Notes: generated by a model from the letters alone, not told the origin. A stretch of 40,677 bases of DNA from Polaromonas sp. (GCA_013823505.1 PNMH01000033.1:1-40677), one strand, 5' to 3'. Shown: positions 15,293 through 23,568, counted from the stretch's first letter. Numbers and translations: made by a program.

Positions 15293-16312
15293 TCAGAACC
15301 CTTCCAGCACGATCTTGCCGCGCGCCTTGCCGCTCTCCAGCAGCGCGTGGGCGCGCCGCAGGTTGGCGGCGTTGATCGTGCCCAGGTGTTCGCCCACGGT
15401 GGTGCGCAGTTCACCCGCGTCCACCCTGCGCGCCACTTCGGTCAGCAGATGGTGCTGCTCGACCATGTCGGGTGTTTCGAACAGCGAGCGCGTGAACATG
15501 AGTTCCCAATGCAGCGACAGGGCCTTGCGCTTGAGCGCGAGGATGTCGATGCTGCCGGGCACCGGGTCGTCGATCAGGCCCAGCTGGCCTTGCGGCGCGA
15601 TCAGCTCGACGATCTGCGCGAAATGTTGTTCGGTGTGGGTGAGGCTCACCACATAGCGCGGCGCGGGCAGCCCGGCCTGCTTCAGCGCATCGGCGAGGGG
15701 TTGGCTGTGGTCGATCACTTGGTGCGCACCCAGCGCCTTCACCCATTCCACGGTTTCGGGCCGCGAGGCGGTGCCGATCACGGTCAGGCCCGTGAGCTGG
15801 CGCGCCAGCTGCACCAGGATCGACCCCACGCCACCGGCGGCGCCGATCACCAGCAGGGCGTCGCCCGTCGGCGCGGTGTCGCGCGAGACGCGCAAGCGGT
15901 CGAACAGCATTTCCCAAGCGGTGATGGCGGTCAGCGGCAGCGCGGCGGCGTCGGCGTCCGACAGCGAGCTCGGCGCGAGCGCGGCGATGCGTTCGTCGAC
16001 CAGGTGCATCTGGGCGTTGGCACCAGGGCGGTTGATGGCGCCGGCGTACCAGACGCGGTCGCCGGGCTTGAACATCGTGACCTGCGCGCCCACCGCGCGC
16101 ACCGTGCCCACCGCGTCCCAACCCAACACGGCCCACTGGCCTTCGGCGGGCACCGAACGCAGGCGCATTTTGGTGTCCACCGGGTTGACGGCGATGGCCT
16201 TGACCTCCACCAGCAGGTCGCGCGCGCCGGGCGTGGGTTCGGGCAGGTCCACATCCTGCAGCGACAGCGGATCGGTGATGGTCAGGGCGTGTTGGTAGGC
16301 AATGGCTTTCAT
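15293..16312 (-). CDS. Zinc-type alcohol dehydrogenase / quinone oxidoreductase-like protein (MDR superfamily)
   Basis: 339 residues from the ATG at 16312 (GGAAG eight bases upstream); the N-terminus MKAIAYQHALTI is typical. The GroES-like domain (about 25-130, with VEVKAIAVNPVDTKMR) precedes the NADP Rossmann motif (VIGAAGGVGSILVQLARQL, about 150-168). Structural and catalytic zinc cysteines are absent, matching the zinc-independent quinone-oxidoreductase branch despite the usual 'zinc-binding' name. These enzymes reduce quinones or enones with NADPH. A LysR regulator is divergent 101 bases away and probably controls it. Confidence 0.9.
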   Translation of the reverse strand: MKAIAYQHALTITDPLSLQDVDLPEPTPGARDLLVEVKAIAVNPVDTKMRLRSVPAEGQWAVLGWDAVGTVRAVGAQVTMFKPGDRVWYAGAINRPGANAQMHLVDERIAALAPSSLSDADAAALPLTAITAWEMLFDRLRVSRDTAPTGDALLVIGAAGGVGSILVQLARQLTGLTVIGTASRPETVEWVKALGAHQVIDHSQPLADALKQAGLPAPRYVVSLTHTEQHFAQIVELIAPQGQLGLIDDPVPGSIDILALKRKALSLHWELMFTRSLFETPDMVEQHHLLTEVARRVDAGELRTTVGEHLGTINAANLRRAHALLESGKARGKIVLEGF

Positions 16313-16394
16313 GGGTGTCTTCCGGATGGTCAATGAATGGCGCCCAGTGTGCTCGGGCGGGCACCTCGGGTGAAGGCCCGACCCGGCGAATCAG

Positions 16395-16405
16395 TTTCAA
16401 TGAAA
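16395..16405. promoter_or_regulatory. Candidate LysR operator before the second LysR gene
   Basis: TTTCA-A-TGAAA at 16395-16405 is an exact inverted repeat about one turn of DNA before the LysR start codon in the divergent spacer (16313-16413). Such AT-rich dyads overlapping the regulator's own start often mediate autorepression. Assignment rests on position and symmetry only. Confidence 0.35.
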
Positions 16406-16413
16406 ATCGAACG

Positions 16414-17325
16414 ATGACACGCCTGGCCGAGCTGGAACTCATCACCCACATTGCCGACCTCGGCAGCCTCACGGCGGCTGCGAAGGCGCTGGACTGGTCG
16501 CCCGCCGCGGCGAGCGCCGCGCTCAAGCGGCTGGAAGCGGAGTGGGGCGTGGCCGTGTTCGTGCGCAGCACACGCAGCCTGCGCCTCTCAGCCGAGGGCG
16601 AACGCCTGATGCCCCATGTGCGCCAGGCGCTGCACGCCATGGGCGAGGCGCGCGCCGCTGCACAGCCGCACCGCCAGGCCCTGCGTGGCGAGTTGCAGAT
16701 CTCCATGCCGTCCGACCTCGGCCGCCACGTGCTCCTTCCCTGGCTGGAGACGTTTCAGCAGCGGCACCCGCAGCTGGCGCTGCGCCTGCACCTGGCCGAT
16801 CACAACGCCGATCTGATGCGCGTGCCGGTGGACATCGCGATCCGCTACGGCGTGCCGGCCGACTCGGTGCATGTCGCTCTGCCCTTGCTGCCGGAGAACC
16901 ACCGCGTGCTGGTCGCCTCGCCAGCTTACCTGGCGCGCCACGGCATGCCCAAGCGTGCGCAGGATCTGATGGAACACGAAGCCTTGCGCTACATGCTGGG
17001 TGGCGAAGTGCCCAAGGTGTGGCGCTTGCAGATCGACGGCCAGTGGGTGAACGTGCCGGTGCGTGGCAGCCGCTCGGCCAACGATGGTGAAGTGGTCAAG
17101 CGCTGGGCGCTGGCGGGGCTGGGCGTAGCCCACAAGTCGTGGCTCGATGTGTCGGCCGAACTCGCAGCGGGTCAGTTGGTGCGCGTGAATCCGGCCTGGC
17201 TTGGCGAACCGGCGCCACTGAACCTGGTGCTGCCCGGTCGGCGCCAGATCACACCCGCGGCGCGCGCCCTGCGCGACTGGCTCAAGCAGCAACTGGGCGC
17301 GTTGACTGCCCACCTGCGCGCCTGA
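16414..17325 (+). CDS. LysR-family transcriptional regulator (divergent to the alcohol dehydrogenase)
   Basis: 303 residues from the ATG at 16414, which begins directly at the helix-turn-helix (ELELITHIADLGSLTAAAKAL, then AASAALKRLEAEWGVAVFVRSTR). The effector domain spans about 90-290. Longer in-frame extensions would overlap the divergent gene's leader and carry no family sequence. It belongs to the CrgA-like proteobacterial group, which often controls the adjacent dehydrogenase in response to reactive aldehydes or quinones. The effector is unknown. It converges with the DUF1348 gene (15-base gap). Confidence 0.92.
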   Translation: MTRLAELELITHIADLGSLTAAAKALDWSPAAASAALKRLEAEWGVAVFVRSTRSLRLSAEGERLMPHVRQALHAMGEARAAAQPHRQALRGELQISMPSDLGRHVLLPWLETFQQRHPQLALRLHLADHNADLMRVPVDIAIRYGVPADSVHVALPLLPENHRVLVASPAYLARHGMPKRAQDLMEHEALRYMLGGEVPKVWRLQIDGQWVNVPVRGSRSANDGEVVKRWALAGLGVAHKSWLDVSAELAAGQLVRVNPAWLGEPAPLNLVLPGRRQITPAARALRDWLKQQLGALTAHLRA

Positions 17326-17340
17326 ACGGCGCCCCGTGCT

Positions 17341-17808
17341 TCAGAGCCCGAGTGCGGTCAGGCCCGCGTGGTCCTGGGGCCGCGCGCCCAGCGGCCAATG
17401 GAACAAGCGTTCGCTCGCCGCGATCGGCCGGTCGTTGATGCTGGCGTGGCGCTGTTCCATGTAGCCCTCGGGCGTGAACTGCCAGTTCTCATTGCCGTGT
17501 GAACGGAACCACTGACCCGAGTCGTCGTGCCATTCGTAGACGAAGCGCACGGCGATGCGGTGGTCGGAGAACGCCCAGAGCTCCTTGATGAGGCGGTATT
17601 CAAGCTCCTTCGCCCACTTGCGCACCAGGAAGGCGTGCACCTGCTCGCGGCCCACCGGGAACTCCGCGCGGTTGCGCCAGCGCGTGTCCTCGGTGTAGAC
17701 CTTGACCACCCGGTCGGGGTCGCGTGAATTCCACGCGTCCTCGGCCATGCGCACCTTCTGCGCAGCGGTCTCGGCCGTGAACGGCGGCAGCGGCGGGCGC
17801 GGCTCCAT
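17341..17808 (-). CDS. NTF2-like DUF1348 protein, coupled to cyanase
   Basis: 155 residues. It shows the cone-like NTF2/SnoaL pattern: an N-terminal helix with [25 protein letters not shown], then strands with [23 protein letters not shown] and [13 protein letters not shown], which mark DUF1348 (nuclear transport factor 2 family). No enzyme function is established for the family. Its ATG (17808-17806) overlaps the cyanase stop by one base, so the two are translationally coupled. This suggests a role in cyanate metabolism, for example acting on carbamate or a reactive side product; that is inference. Confidence 0.85.
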   Translation of the reverse strand: MEPRPPLPPFTAETAAQKVRMAEDAWNSRDPDRVVKVYTEDTRWRNRAEFPVGREQVHAFLVRKWAKELEYRLIKELWAFSDHRIAVRFVYEWHDDSGQWFRSHGNENWQFTPEGYMEQRHASINDRPIAASERLFHWPLGARPQDHAGLTALGL

Positions 17809-18251
17809 CAGTACTGTTTGTACGGGAGGAATTTGCCCGAGAGCACCACGTTCACGCGGTCGCCTTTGGGGTCGGCCTGGCGCTGGATGTCCATGCTGAA
17901 GTCGATCGCGCTCATGATGCCGTCGCCGAATTCTTCGTGGATCAGTTCCTTGATGGTGGTGCCGTAGACGCTGACGATTTCGTACCAGCGGTAGATCAGC
18001 GGGTCGGTGGGCACGGGCGTGGGCAGCGAGCCTTTGTAAGGCACGACCTGCAGCCACTTCTGCTCTTCGGTGGTCAGGCCGAAGATCTTGCCCACCACCT
18101 TGGCCTCGGCGGCGGAGGCCGTCATCTGGCCCAGGCACAGCGCGGTGGTCCATTCCTTGGACTGGCCGACTTTTTTGGCCACGTCGGCCCAGCTGATGCC
18201 TTTGGCGACTTTGGTGGAGATGATCTTTTCGGTGACGTCGAGTCGGTTCAT
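17808..18251 (-). CDS. cynS: Cyanase (cyanate hydratase/lyase)
   Basis: 147 residues (E. coli enzyme 156). Cyanase catalyses cyanate + bicarbonate to carbamate, which decays to ammonia and CO2. The catalytic triad is intact with exact spacing: Arg88 and Glu91 (YRWYEIV) and Ser114 (GIMSAID), equal to Arg96, Glu99 and Ser122 in E. coli. The N-terminal helical domain (1-75) and the C-terminal dimerisation domain ([17 protein letters not shown]) are complete; the enzyme is a cytoplasmic decamer in known cases. It follows the ABC transporter ATPase gene by 45 bases and precedes the DUF1348 gene. No carbonic anhydrase gene is in this operon, so bicarbonate must come from elsewhere. Confidence 0.97.
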   Translation of the reverse strand: MNRLDVTEKIISTKVAKGISWADVAKKVGQSKEWTTALCLGQMTASAAEAKVVGKIFGLTTEEQKWLQVVPYKGSLPTPVPTDPLIYRWYEIVSVYGTTIKELIHEEFGDGIMSAIDFSMDIQRQADPKGDRVNVVLSGKFLPYKQY

Positions 18252-18296
18252 GGATGCCTCGTTGCTTGTGATGAAAAAGAGAAAGGGAAAAGGGGG

Positions 18297-19181
18297 TCAG
18301 TGCGCTTTGGCGCGGCTCACCAGGAAATCAACAATGTGGTTTCGGAGGTCGTAGTAACCGTCGAGGTGATGGAGTTGCGCGCGGGTACGGCTGCGCGGCA
18401 GCGGGTTCACCACCACCTCGGCCATGCCACCGGGCTTGTAGCCGCTGGGTGACTCCTGGCCGTTGGTCATGAGCAGGATGCGGTCGGCCAGCAGGATGGC
18501 TTCGTCCACGTCGTGCGTGATCATGAAAACGGTTTGCTGCGTCTCGCGCACGATGCCCATCAGCTCGTCCTGAATGGTCCCGCGCGTGAGCGCGTCGAGT
18601 GCGCCGAAGGGCTCGTCGAGCAGCAGCATCTTGGGCTGGATGGCAAACGCGCGCGCAATGCCCACGCGCTGCTTCATGCCGCCGGAAAGCTGGCTGGGCT
18701 TCTTGTCGATGGCGGGCGACAGGCCCACCAATGCCACGAACTTCTCTGCGTGTTCGTTGATCTGCGTGCGGCTCCAGTCGGGCCAGCGCGACTTGACCGC
18801 GAACGCGATGTTTTGCCGCACGGTGAGCCAGGGCATGAGCGCGTGGCTCTGGAACACCACGCCGCGTTCCAGGCTGGGGCCGGCGATCTCGCGGCCGTCC
18901 ATGAAGCAGTGGCCGGAGGTGGCAGTGTCCAGACCCGCGAGCACGTTGAGGATGGTGGTCTTGCCGCAGCCGCTGTGGCCGATGATGCAGACGAACTCGC
19001 CCTTGTCGATGGCGAACGACACGTCGGCAAACACCGGCTTGTCGGCCTGGAAGGCCTTGGCGAGTTTTTCAACCTGGAGGAAACCGGTCATCTTGTGCGC
19101 TTTCGTGGGGGCCGGTGCAAGGGTGGTGGCGGGGGCTTGGGGCAGGGCGGCGCTTTCGCGCACGCTGGTGTCACTCCACAT
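18297..19181 (-). CDS. Cyanate/nitrate-type ABC transporter ATPase (CynD/NrtD-like)
   Basis: 294 residues. The ABC ATPase motifs are complete: Walker [11 protein letters not shown]-loop in [14 protein letters not shown], signature LSGGMKQR, Walker [13 protein letters not shown] and switch His in MITHDVDEA. Sequence and length fit the nitrate/sulfonate/taurine group that energises NrtB-type permeases. The start at 19181 overlaps the permease stop by 11 bases. A 30-residue Ala/Pro-rich N-terminal extension precedes an internal Met at about residue 31 where the conserved domain begins; that could be an alternative start, but no ribosome site stands before it. Transport of cyanate is inferred from the cyanase neighbour. 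Confidence 0.93.
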   Translation of the reverse strand: MWSDTSVRESAALPQAPATTLAPAPTKAHKMTGFLQVEKLAKAFQADKPVFADVSFAIDKGEFVCIIGHSGCGKTTILNVLAGLDTATSGHCFMDGREIAGPSLERGVVFQSHALMPWLTVRQNIAFAVKSRWPDWSRTQINEHAEKFVALVGLSPAIDKKPSQLSGGMKQRVGIARAFAIQPKMLLLDEPFGALDALTRGTIQDELMGIVRETQQTVFMITHDVDEAILLADRILLMTNGQESPSGYKPGGMAEVVVNPLPRSRTRAQLHHLDGYYDLRNHIVDFLVSRAKAH

Positions 19182-20034
19182 AGGTCACCGCCTTCTGCAG
19201 CTGGGCGAACATGAGGTCGAGCAACATGCCGACCACACCGATCAGCAGCACAGCAAAGATCACGTTGGTGAGCGAGAGGTTGTTCCACTCGTTCCACACG
19301 AAGTAGCCCACACCGGTGCCACCCACCAGCATCTCGGCGGCCACGATCACCAGCCAGGCGATGCCCATGCTGATGCGCATGCCGGTGAGGATGGTGGGTG
19401 CCGCGGCCGGCAGGATCACCTGGAAGGCCTTGCGGATCGGGTTCACTTCCAGCGTGCTGGCCACGTTGAGCCATTCGCGCTTGACGGCGGACACGCCGAA
19501 CGCGGTGTTGATCAGCATCGGCCACACCGAGCAGATGAAGATGACGAAGATGCCGCTCACGTCGGAATCTTTGAGCGTGTAGAGCGCCAGCGGCATCCAC
19601 GCCAGCGGGCTGATGGGCTTGAGCACCTGCACGAAGGGGTCGAACGCCTTGCGCATCAGCGGTGACATGCCGATGAGGAAACCCAGCGGAATCGCCACCG
19701 CCATCGCCAGCAGGAAACCCAGGCCCACGCGGCCCAGCGAATGCGCGAGCTGGATGCCGATGCCCTTGTCGTTCGGTCCCTTGTCGTAGAACGGGTCGGA
19801 CAAATGCCCCCAGGTCGCCTTGGCCACTTCGATGGGCGGCGGGAAGCCGGAGCTCTTGGCGGCACCGGGATCCTTGCCCATCATCTTGGCGTACTCGATC
19901 TGCTCGGCCGTCATGCCGGTGGAGGCACCACCGATGGCCGGCCCCGAGGTGGACAGCTGCCAGATGCCGATGAACACCCCGAAGATGATCAACGAGACCA
20001 GGGCCGCGCGCAGGTTGAGGCTGGTGGCTTTCAT
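19171..20034 (-). CDS. Cyanate/nitrate-type ABC transporter permease (NrtB/CynB-like)
   Basis: 287 residues with six hydrophobic segments. The first helix is at about 9-27; a polar insert (about 28-80) follows; the binding-protein-dependent transport domain occupies about 90-285. The EAA loop facing the ATPase is recognisable around ASTLEVNPIRKAFQVILPAAAPTILTGMRI. It is the inner-membrane subunit of the operon's ABC transporter. Two bases separate it from the binding-protein stop codon, and its own end overlaps the ATPase start. Confidence 0.93.
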   Translation of the reverse strand: MKATSLNLRAALVSLIIFGVFIGIWQLSTSGPAIGGASTGMTAEQIEYAKMMGKDPGAAKSSGFPPPIEVAKATWGHLSDPFYDKGPNDKGIGIQLAHSLGRVGLGFLLAMAVAIPLGFLIGMSPLMRKAFDPFVQVLKPISPLAWMPLALYTLKDSDVSGIFVIFICSVWPMLINTAFGVSAVKREWLNVASTLEVNPIRKAFQVILPAAAPTILTGMRISMGIAWLVIVAAEMLVGGTGVGYFVWNEWNNLSLTNVIFAVLLIGVVGMLLDLMFAQLQKAVTYVE

Positions 20035-20036
20035 GG

Positions 20037-21443
20037 TCAGGCGGTCTTCTTGATGGCGAAGCTGTTCAGGTATTCAGCCGGCTTCGCAGCATCGAACTCC
20101 TTGCCCATGATGGTGTGCTTGCGGTAGCCCGATCCGGCGGTGAAGGGCTGACCCAGGTCCTTCATGTACTTGCGCGCGTCGGTGATGAGGAACACCTTCT
20201 CGGCCACGGCCTTGTAGTCGACGTCACCCTTGATGTAGCCCCAGCGCTGCATCTGCGTGAGCATCCACACGGCCATGCTCTGCCAAGGCATCGGGTCGAA
20301 GTCGGCGCGCTCGGGCACGTTCTGGATGCTGCCCAGGCCGTCGGCGAAGCGGCCGGTGAGCACCTGCGTGAGCACGGCCTCGGGCTGGTTGAGGTACTGG
20401 CTGGGCGCGATCACCTTGGCGATCAGTTCGCGGTTCTTCGGGTCGCGCGCCATGGCTGCCGAGGTGAGCACCGCGCGGTACAGCGCCGCAAACGTGTTGG
20501 GGTTCTTCTGGATGAACTCGGTGCTGGTGCCGAAGGCGCAGCAGGGGTGACCGTTCCAGAGGTCGCGGGTGAGCAGGTGAATGAAGCCCACCTCGTCGAA
20601 CACGGCGCGCTGGTTGAAAGGATCCGGGCCCAGGAAGCCGTCGATGTTGCCGGCACGCAGGTTGGCCACCATCTCGGCCGGCGGGATCACGCGCAGCTGC
20701 ACGTCGGTGTCGGGGTTCATGCCGTTTTCGGCCAGGTAGTAACGCAGCAGGAAGTTGTGGATCGAGTAGTCGAACGGGATGCCGAACTTGAAGCCCTTCC
20801 AGTTCTTCGGGTCGCGGTTGTTCTTGTGCTTCAGAGCCAGCGTGATCGCCTGGCCGTTGATGTTCTGGATGGTCGCCACGTTCATCGGCACGGCGTTGCT
20901 GCCCAGGCCCAGGCTGATGGCCAGCGGCATGGGCGAGAGGAAGTGCGAGGCGTCGTACTCCTTGTTGATCATCTTGTCGCGCACCAGGGCCCAGCCGGCG
21001 GTCTTGGTCACTTCGACACTGAGGCCTTGCTTCTGGTAGAAGCCCAGCGGCGCGGCCATGATGAGCGGCGTGGCGCAGGTGATCGGGATGAAGCCGATCT
21101 TCAGGTTGGTCTTCTCCAGCGCGCCTTTTTCTTGTGCCATGGCCTGCAGGCTGGCCACCGGCAACACGCTGGCAATGGCGGCCATGGCCGTGCCCTTGCC
21201 CACCGCGCGCAGGAAGCGGCGGCGCACCTCGTCGTGCGGGAATAGCGCCTTGACCAGCGTCGCCTCAATGAACTCGTTGCTGTAGGCCTCGAACTCGGCG
21301 GTCTCGCTGCGCCGGCGCAACTCCACGGCCGCGCCGTCGGCCGCCACCTCGGCGTGGTGATCAGCGATCGTGTGGTCGCGTCCGCAGCTGCACTTGAGCA
21401 TGAGCGGACGATCGGCGTTGTAGGGATCGAAGAATTCGGACAT
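20037..21443 (-). CDS. NrtA/CmpA-type ABC substrate-binding protein with N-terminal Cys motif and Tat signal
   Basis: 468 residues from the ATG at 21443, with GAGG seven to ten bases upstream; the alternative GTG at 21452 overlaps that ribosome site. Residues 1-73 are a charged, non-signal extension carrying Cys18, Cys20 and His24 (KCSCGRDH). A twin-arginine signal follows (RRRFLRAVG at 74-82, hydrophobic stretch to about 100, cleavage near AMAQE). The remainder is a CmpA/NrtA-type binding domain (LKIGFIPITCATPLIMAAPLGFYQKQGL, and later GNIDGFLGPDPFNQRAVFDEVGFI). It should bind cyanate or a similar anion on the outer face and hand it to the permease. Export in folded form suggests a cofactor or metal bound in the cytoplasm; the extension's role is unknown. 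Confidence 0.92.
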   Translation of the reverse strand: MSEFFDPYNADRPLMLKCSCGRDHTIADHHAEVAADGAAVELRRRSETAEFEAYSNEFIEATLVKALFPHDEVRRRFLRAVGKGTAMAAIASVLPVASLQAMAQEKGALEKTNLKIGFIPITCATPLIMAAPLGFYQKQGLSVEVTKTAGWALVRDKMINKEYDASHFLSPMPLAISLGLGSNAVPMNVATIQNINGQAITLALKHKNNRDPKNWKGFKFGIPFDYSIHNFLLRYYLAENGMNPDTDVQLRVIPPAEMVANLRAGNIDGFLGPDPFNQRAVFDEVGFIHLLTRDLWNGHPCCAFGTSTEFIQKNPNTFAALYRAVLTSAAMARDPKNRELIAKVIAPSQYLNQPEAVLTQVLTGRFADGLGSIQNVPERADFDPMPWQSMAVWMLTQMQRWGYIKGDVDYKAVAEKVFLITDARKYMKDLGQPFTAGSGYRKHTIMGKEFDAAKPAEYLNSFAIKKTA

Positions 21444-21480
21444 GGCGCGCACCTCGTGAGTTGATGGACGAGTGGGTCAT

Positions 21481-21496
21481 TGCAAGCACCGGGCCA
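21481..21496 (-). promoter_or_regulatory. Sigma-54 promoter of the cyanate operon
   Basis: On the minus strand the sequence reads TGGCCC-GGTGC-TTGCA, matching the sigma-54 consensus TGGCAC-N5-TTGCW at all but one position with correct spacing. The transcription start would fall near 21470, about 27 bases before the binding-protein ATG at 21443. Sigma-54 promoters need an AAA+ activator such as NtrC, which fits nitrogen control of cyanate use. The NarL-type regulator next door lacks such a domain. Confidence 0.6.
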
Positions 21497-21561
21497 GATG
21501 CGGCCGGGCGCCGGCCTTTCATCGTGCCGATTGCGAATTCGCGGGACTTGTGCCGACCCCA

Positions 21562-21579
21562 TGTAGGGCTGGCCCTACA
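21562..21579. promoter_or_regulatory. Palindrome upstream of the cyanate operon (candidate response-regulator site)
   Basis: TGTAGGGC-TG-GCCCTACA is a perfect 8-bp inverted repeat with a two-base centre, in the spacer between the response-regulator stop and the cyanate promoter. It lies about 100 bases upstream of the predicted sigma-54 start. Its 7-2-7-like symmetry suits a NarL/LuxR-type dimer, although the half-sites are everted relative to E. coli NarL sites. A second short palindrome, GCGAATTCGC, lies at 21533-21542. Confidence 0.5.
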
Positions 21580-21602
21580 CGGCGGTGGTCAAAAGCGGCG
21601 CT

Positions 21603-22277
21603 TCATGGCTTGGCGCGGTGCCGCTCGGCGTAGAGCGCGAGCTCCACGTCGTTCTTGGTGCCGGTTTTCTCCAGCACCCGGGCCCGGTAGGTGCTCACCG
21701 TGTTGGGCGCCAGGCCGAGCCGCGCACCAATTTCGCTCACGGTCTGCCCCTGTGTGAGCAGGCGGTAAACCTGGTGCTCGCGGTGCGACAGGGTTTCGGG
21801 CCCGGCCTGCGCGGTGGCGTTGCCCACCGCAGCGGCCAGCGCTTCGGCCGTGGCCTGCGTGAGGAAAACGCCGCCGCCGGCCGCCTTGCGCACGGCGTAG
21901 AGCATGTCGTCGGGGTCGGCGCTCTTGTTCAAATAACCGCAGGCTCCCAGGCGGATGCAGCGCACCGCGTACTGCTTCTCCGGGTAGGTGCTGAGCATGA
22001 GCACCGGCAGCAGCGGGTGCTCGCGCTTGAGGGTTTGCAGCACGTCCAGCCCGTCGAGCCCGGGCATGGCGATATCCAGCAACACCAGGTCCAGGCCGGC
22101 GTTGCCACCGAGTGCCCGCACCTGTGCCAACACCTCGTTGCCGGTTTGCGCCTCGGCCACCACCTGCACGTCGGGTGCGTCGGCCAGGATCTGCTTGAGG
22201 CCTTCGCGCACGATGCGGTGGTCGTCGCCGATCAGCACGCGGATGGTTTCGGCCAGCACATCAAAAACGGTGGTCAT
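21603..22277 (-). CDS. NarL/LuxR-type response regulator
   Basis: 224 residues. The receiver domain (about 11-130) has the acidic pair Asp18/Asp19 (IGDDHRIVREG), the phosphorylation site Asp68 (VLLDIAMPGLDG) and the conserved Lys near 118 (LNKSADP). The LuxR-type helix-turn-helix lies at about 158-215 (LSHREHQVYRLLTQGQTVSEIGARLGLAPNTVSTYRARVLEKTG). Its start overlaps the kinase stop by four bases, so kinase and regulator form an operon. It lies directly upstream of, and on the same strand as, the cyanate transport genes and is the obvious candidate to control them. The signal is unknown. Confidence 0.93.
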   Translation of the reverse strand: MTTVFDVLAETIRVLIGDDHRIVREGLKQILADAPDVQVVAEAQTGNEVLAQVRALGGNAGLDLVLLDIAMPGLDGLDVLQTLKREHPLLPVLMLSTYPEKQYAVRCIRLGACGYLNKSADPDDMLYAVRKAAGGGVFLTQATAEALAAAVGNATAQAGPETLSHREHQVYRLLTQGQTVSEIGARLGLAPNTVSTYRARVLEKTGTKNDVELALYAERHRAKP

Positions 22278-23473
22278 GCAAGGGCTCCCCGAGAGATCTG
22301 GTGAGGCAGTTCGATCGACAGGCGCATGAGCGTGCCCCGTCCTGGTGCACTGGTGATCTGGATATCGCCGCCGAAATGGCGGGCACGTTCGCGCATGCCC
22401 ATCACCCCGTAGGCGTCGGCGGCTTCAAACGCCTGGGCCGGCGCACCCACCCCATCGTCCTGCACCGCGAGGGTGAGCACCCCCGCCTGCACGACGATGC
22501 GCACGTCCAGACGACGTGCGTGCGCGTGCCGCCCGACGTTGCTCAGCATTTCCTGAAAGATGCGGAACACGCCCATGGCCAGCGGCTCGAGCGGGTCCGG
22601 CACGTCGTCCACGTCCATGCACCAGTTCAGGGACATTTCGGCCGACTGCACGAACTCCTGTGCCTGCCATTCAAGCGCGGCCCACAGGCCCTGGTGGTCC
22701 AGGATGCTGGGGCGCAGGTCGGTGATGATGCGGCCCACGTTGTCCACCGCGTTCTCGATCAACCGGCTCATGTTCTGGCACTTGCAGCGCATGCGCGTGC
22801 GCATGTCGCCGGCGGCTTCCAGCGTGCGCTGCTCCTGCTCCGAGAGGCGCTTGTCCAGCCAGTTCACGTCCATCTTGAGCGCCACCAGCAGGCTGCCGAG
22901 CTCGTCGTGCACCTCGCGCGCGATGCGCGTGCGCTCTTCTTCGCGCACGGCTTCGGAGCGCGCAGCCAGCTCGCGAACCTGCTTGAGTGCCGTGGCCAGC
23001 GCGAGCGTGCGCTCACCCACGCGCTCTTCCAGCTCGTCCTTGGCGCGCTGCAGGGCGTCGGCCGCGCGCTTGCGCTCGGTGATGTCGACGAATGTCACGA
23101 CCGCGCCGCGCACCTCGCCGCCGTCGATGATGGGGTGGCTGGAGTACTCCACCGGAAAGCTGGAGCCGTCGCGGCGCCAGAACACCTCGGTGTCGATGCG
23201 GCAGGGCAGGCCTTCCAGAAACGCCTTGAAGATCGGGCAGTCCTCCACCGGGTAGTGCGCACCGTCGGCGTGCGAGTGGTGGGTGAGGTCGTGCATGTTG
23301 CAGCCCAGCAGCTCGTCGGGCTCAAAGCCGATCATGCGGGCGCCGGCGTGGTTGATGAACACGCACAAGCCGTCCAGATCGATGCCGAACACGCCTTCGC
23401 CGGTGGAGGCCAGCAGCAAGGCCAGTGGGTCGCCCCAGGCGCGGGTGTGAGGGGCGGGCGCTTCGATCTGCAT
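22274..23473 (-). CDS. PAS-domain sensor histidine kinase (NarX/DegS type, cytoplasmic)
   Basis: 399 residues from the ATG at 23473, where family sequence begins. No membrane segment is visible, so it is cytoplasmic. A PAS domain spans about 15-135 and contains the HHSHADGAHYPVEDCP motif seen in many PAS kinases, ending in the typical VTFVDITERK. A coiled linker (about 136-175) leads to the HisKA_3 dimerisation helix with the phospho-accepting His189 (IAREVHDELGSLL). The HATPase domain (about 285-390) shows the MLSNVGRHAHA and GVMGMRERARHFGGD motifs. It pairs with the overlapping NarL-type regulator. The PAS motif has His and Cys residues that could bind metal or sense redox state, which is speculative. 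Confidence 0.9.
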   Translation of the reverse strand: MQIEAPAPHTRAWGDPLALLLASTGEGVFGIDLDGLCVFINHAGARMIGFEPDELLGCNMHDLTHHSHADGAHYPVEDCPIFKAFLEGLPCRIDTEVFWRRDGSSFPVEYSSHPIIDGGEVRGAVVTFVDITERKRAADALQRAKDELEERVGERTLALATALKQVRELAARSEAVREEERTRIAREVHDELGSLLVALKMDVNWLDKRLSEQEQRTLEAAGDMRTRMRCKCQNMSRLIENAVDNVGRIITDLRPSILDHQGLWAALEWQAQEFVQSAEMSLNWCMDVDDVPDPLEPLAMGVFRIFQEMLSNVGRHAHARRLDVRIVVQAGVLTLAVQDDGVGAPAQAFEAADAYGVMGMRERARHFGGDIQITSAPGRGTLMRLSIELPHQISRGALA

Positions 23474-23568
23474 GCGTCCGCTGCACGCAATGAATGTGCC
23501 AAAGCGGTGCACAGCGGCCGAAAGGCGACAATGCGAGCCAAGACCCCTGCAGCCCACCGGTATTTCCC

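Noticed and set aside
14663..16336. A 557-codon plus-strand frame across the YitT and alcohol-dehydrogenase genes
   Set aside because: It spans two well-supported minus-strand genes and has shadow composition with no recognisable motif.
17341..18153. A longer DUF1348 protein starting inside cynS
   Set aside because: The extra N-terminal part is the cyanase gene in another frame. The ATG at 17808 overlapping the cynS stop gives exactly the family length.
21603..22277. NarL-type regulator as the direct activator of the sigma-54 cyanate promoter
   Set aside because: It has only receiver and LuxR helix-turn-helix domains. Activation of sigma-54 needs an AAA+ domain with a GAFTGA motif, which is absent.
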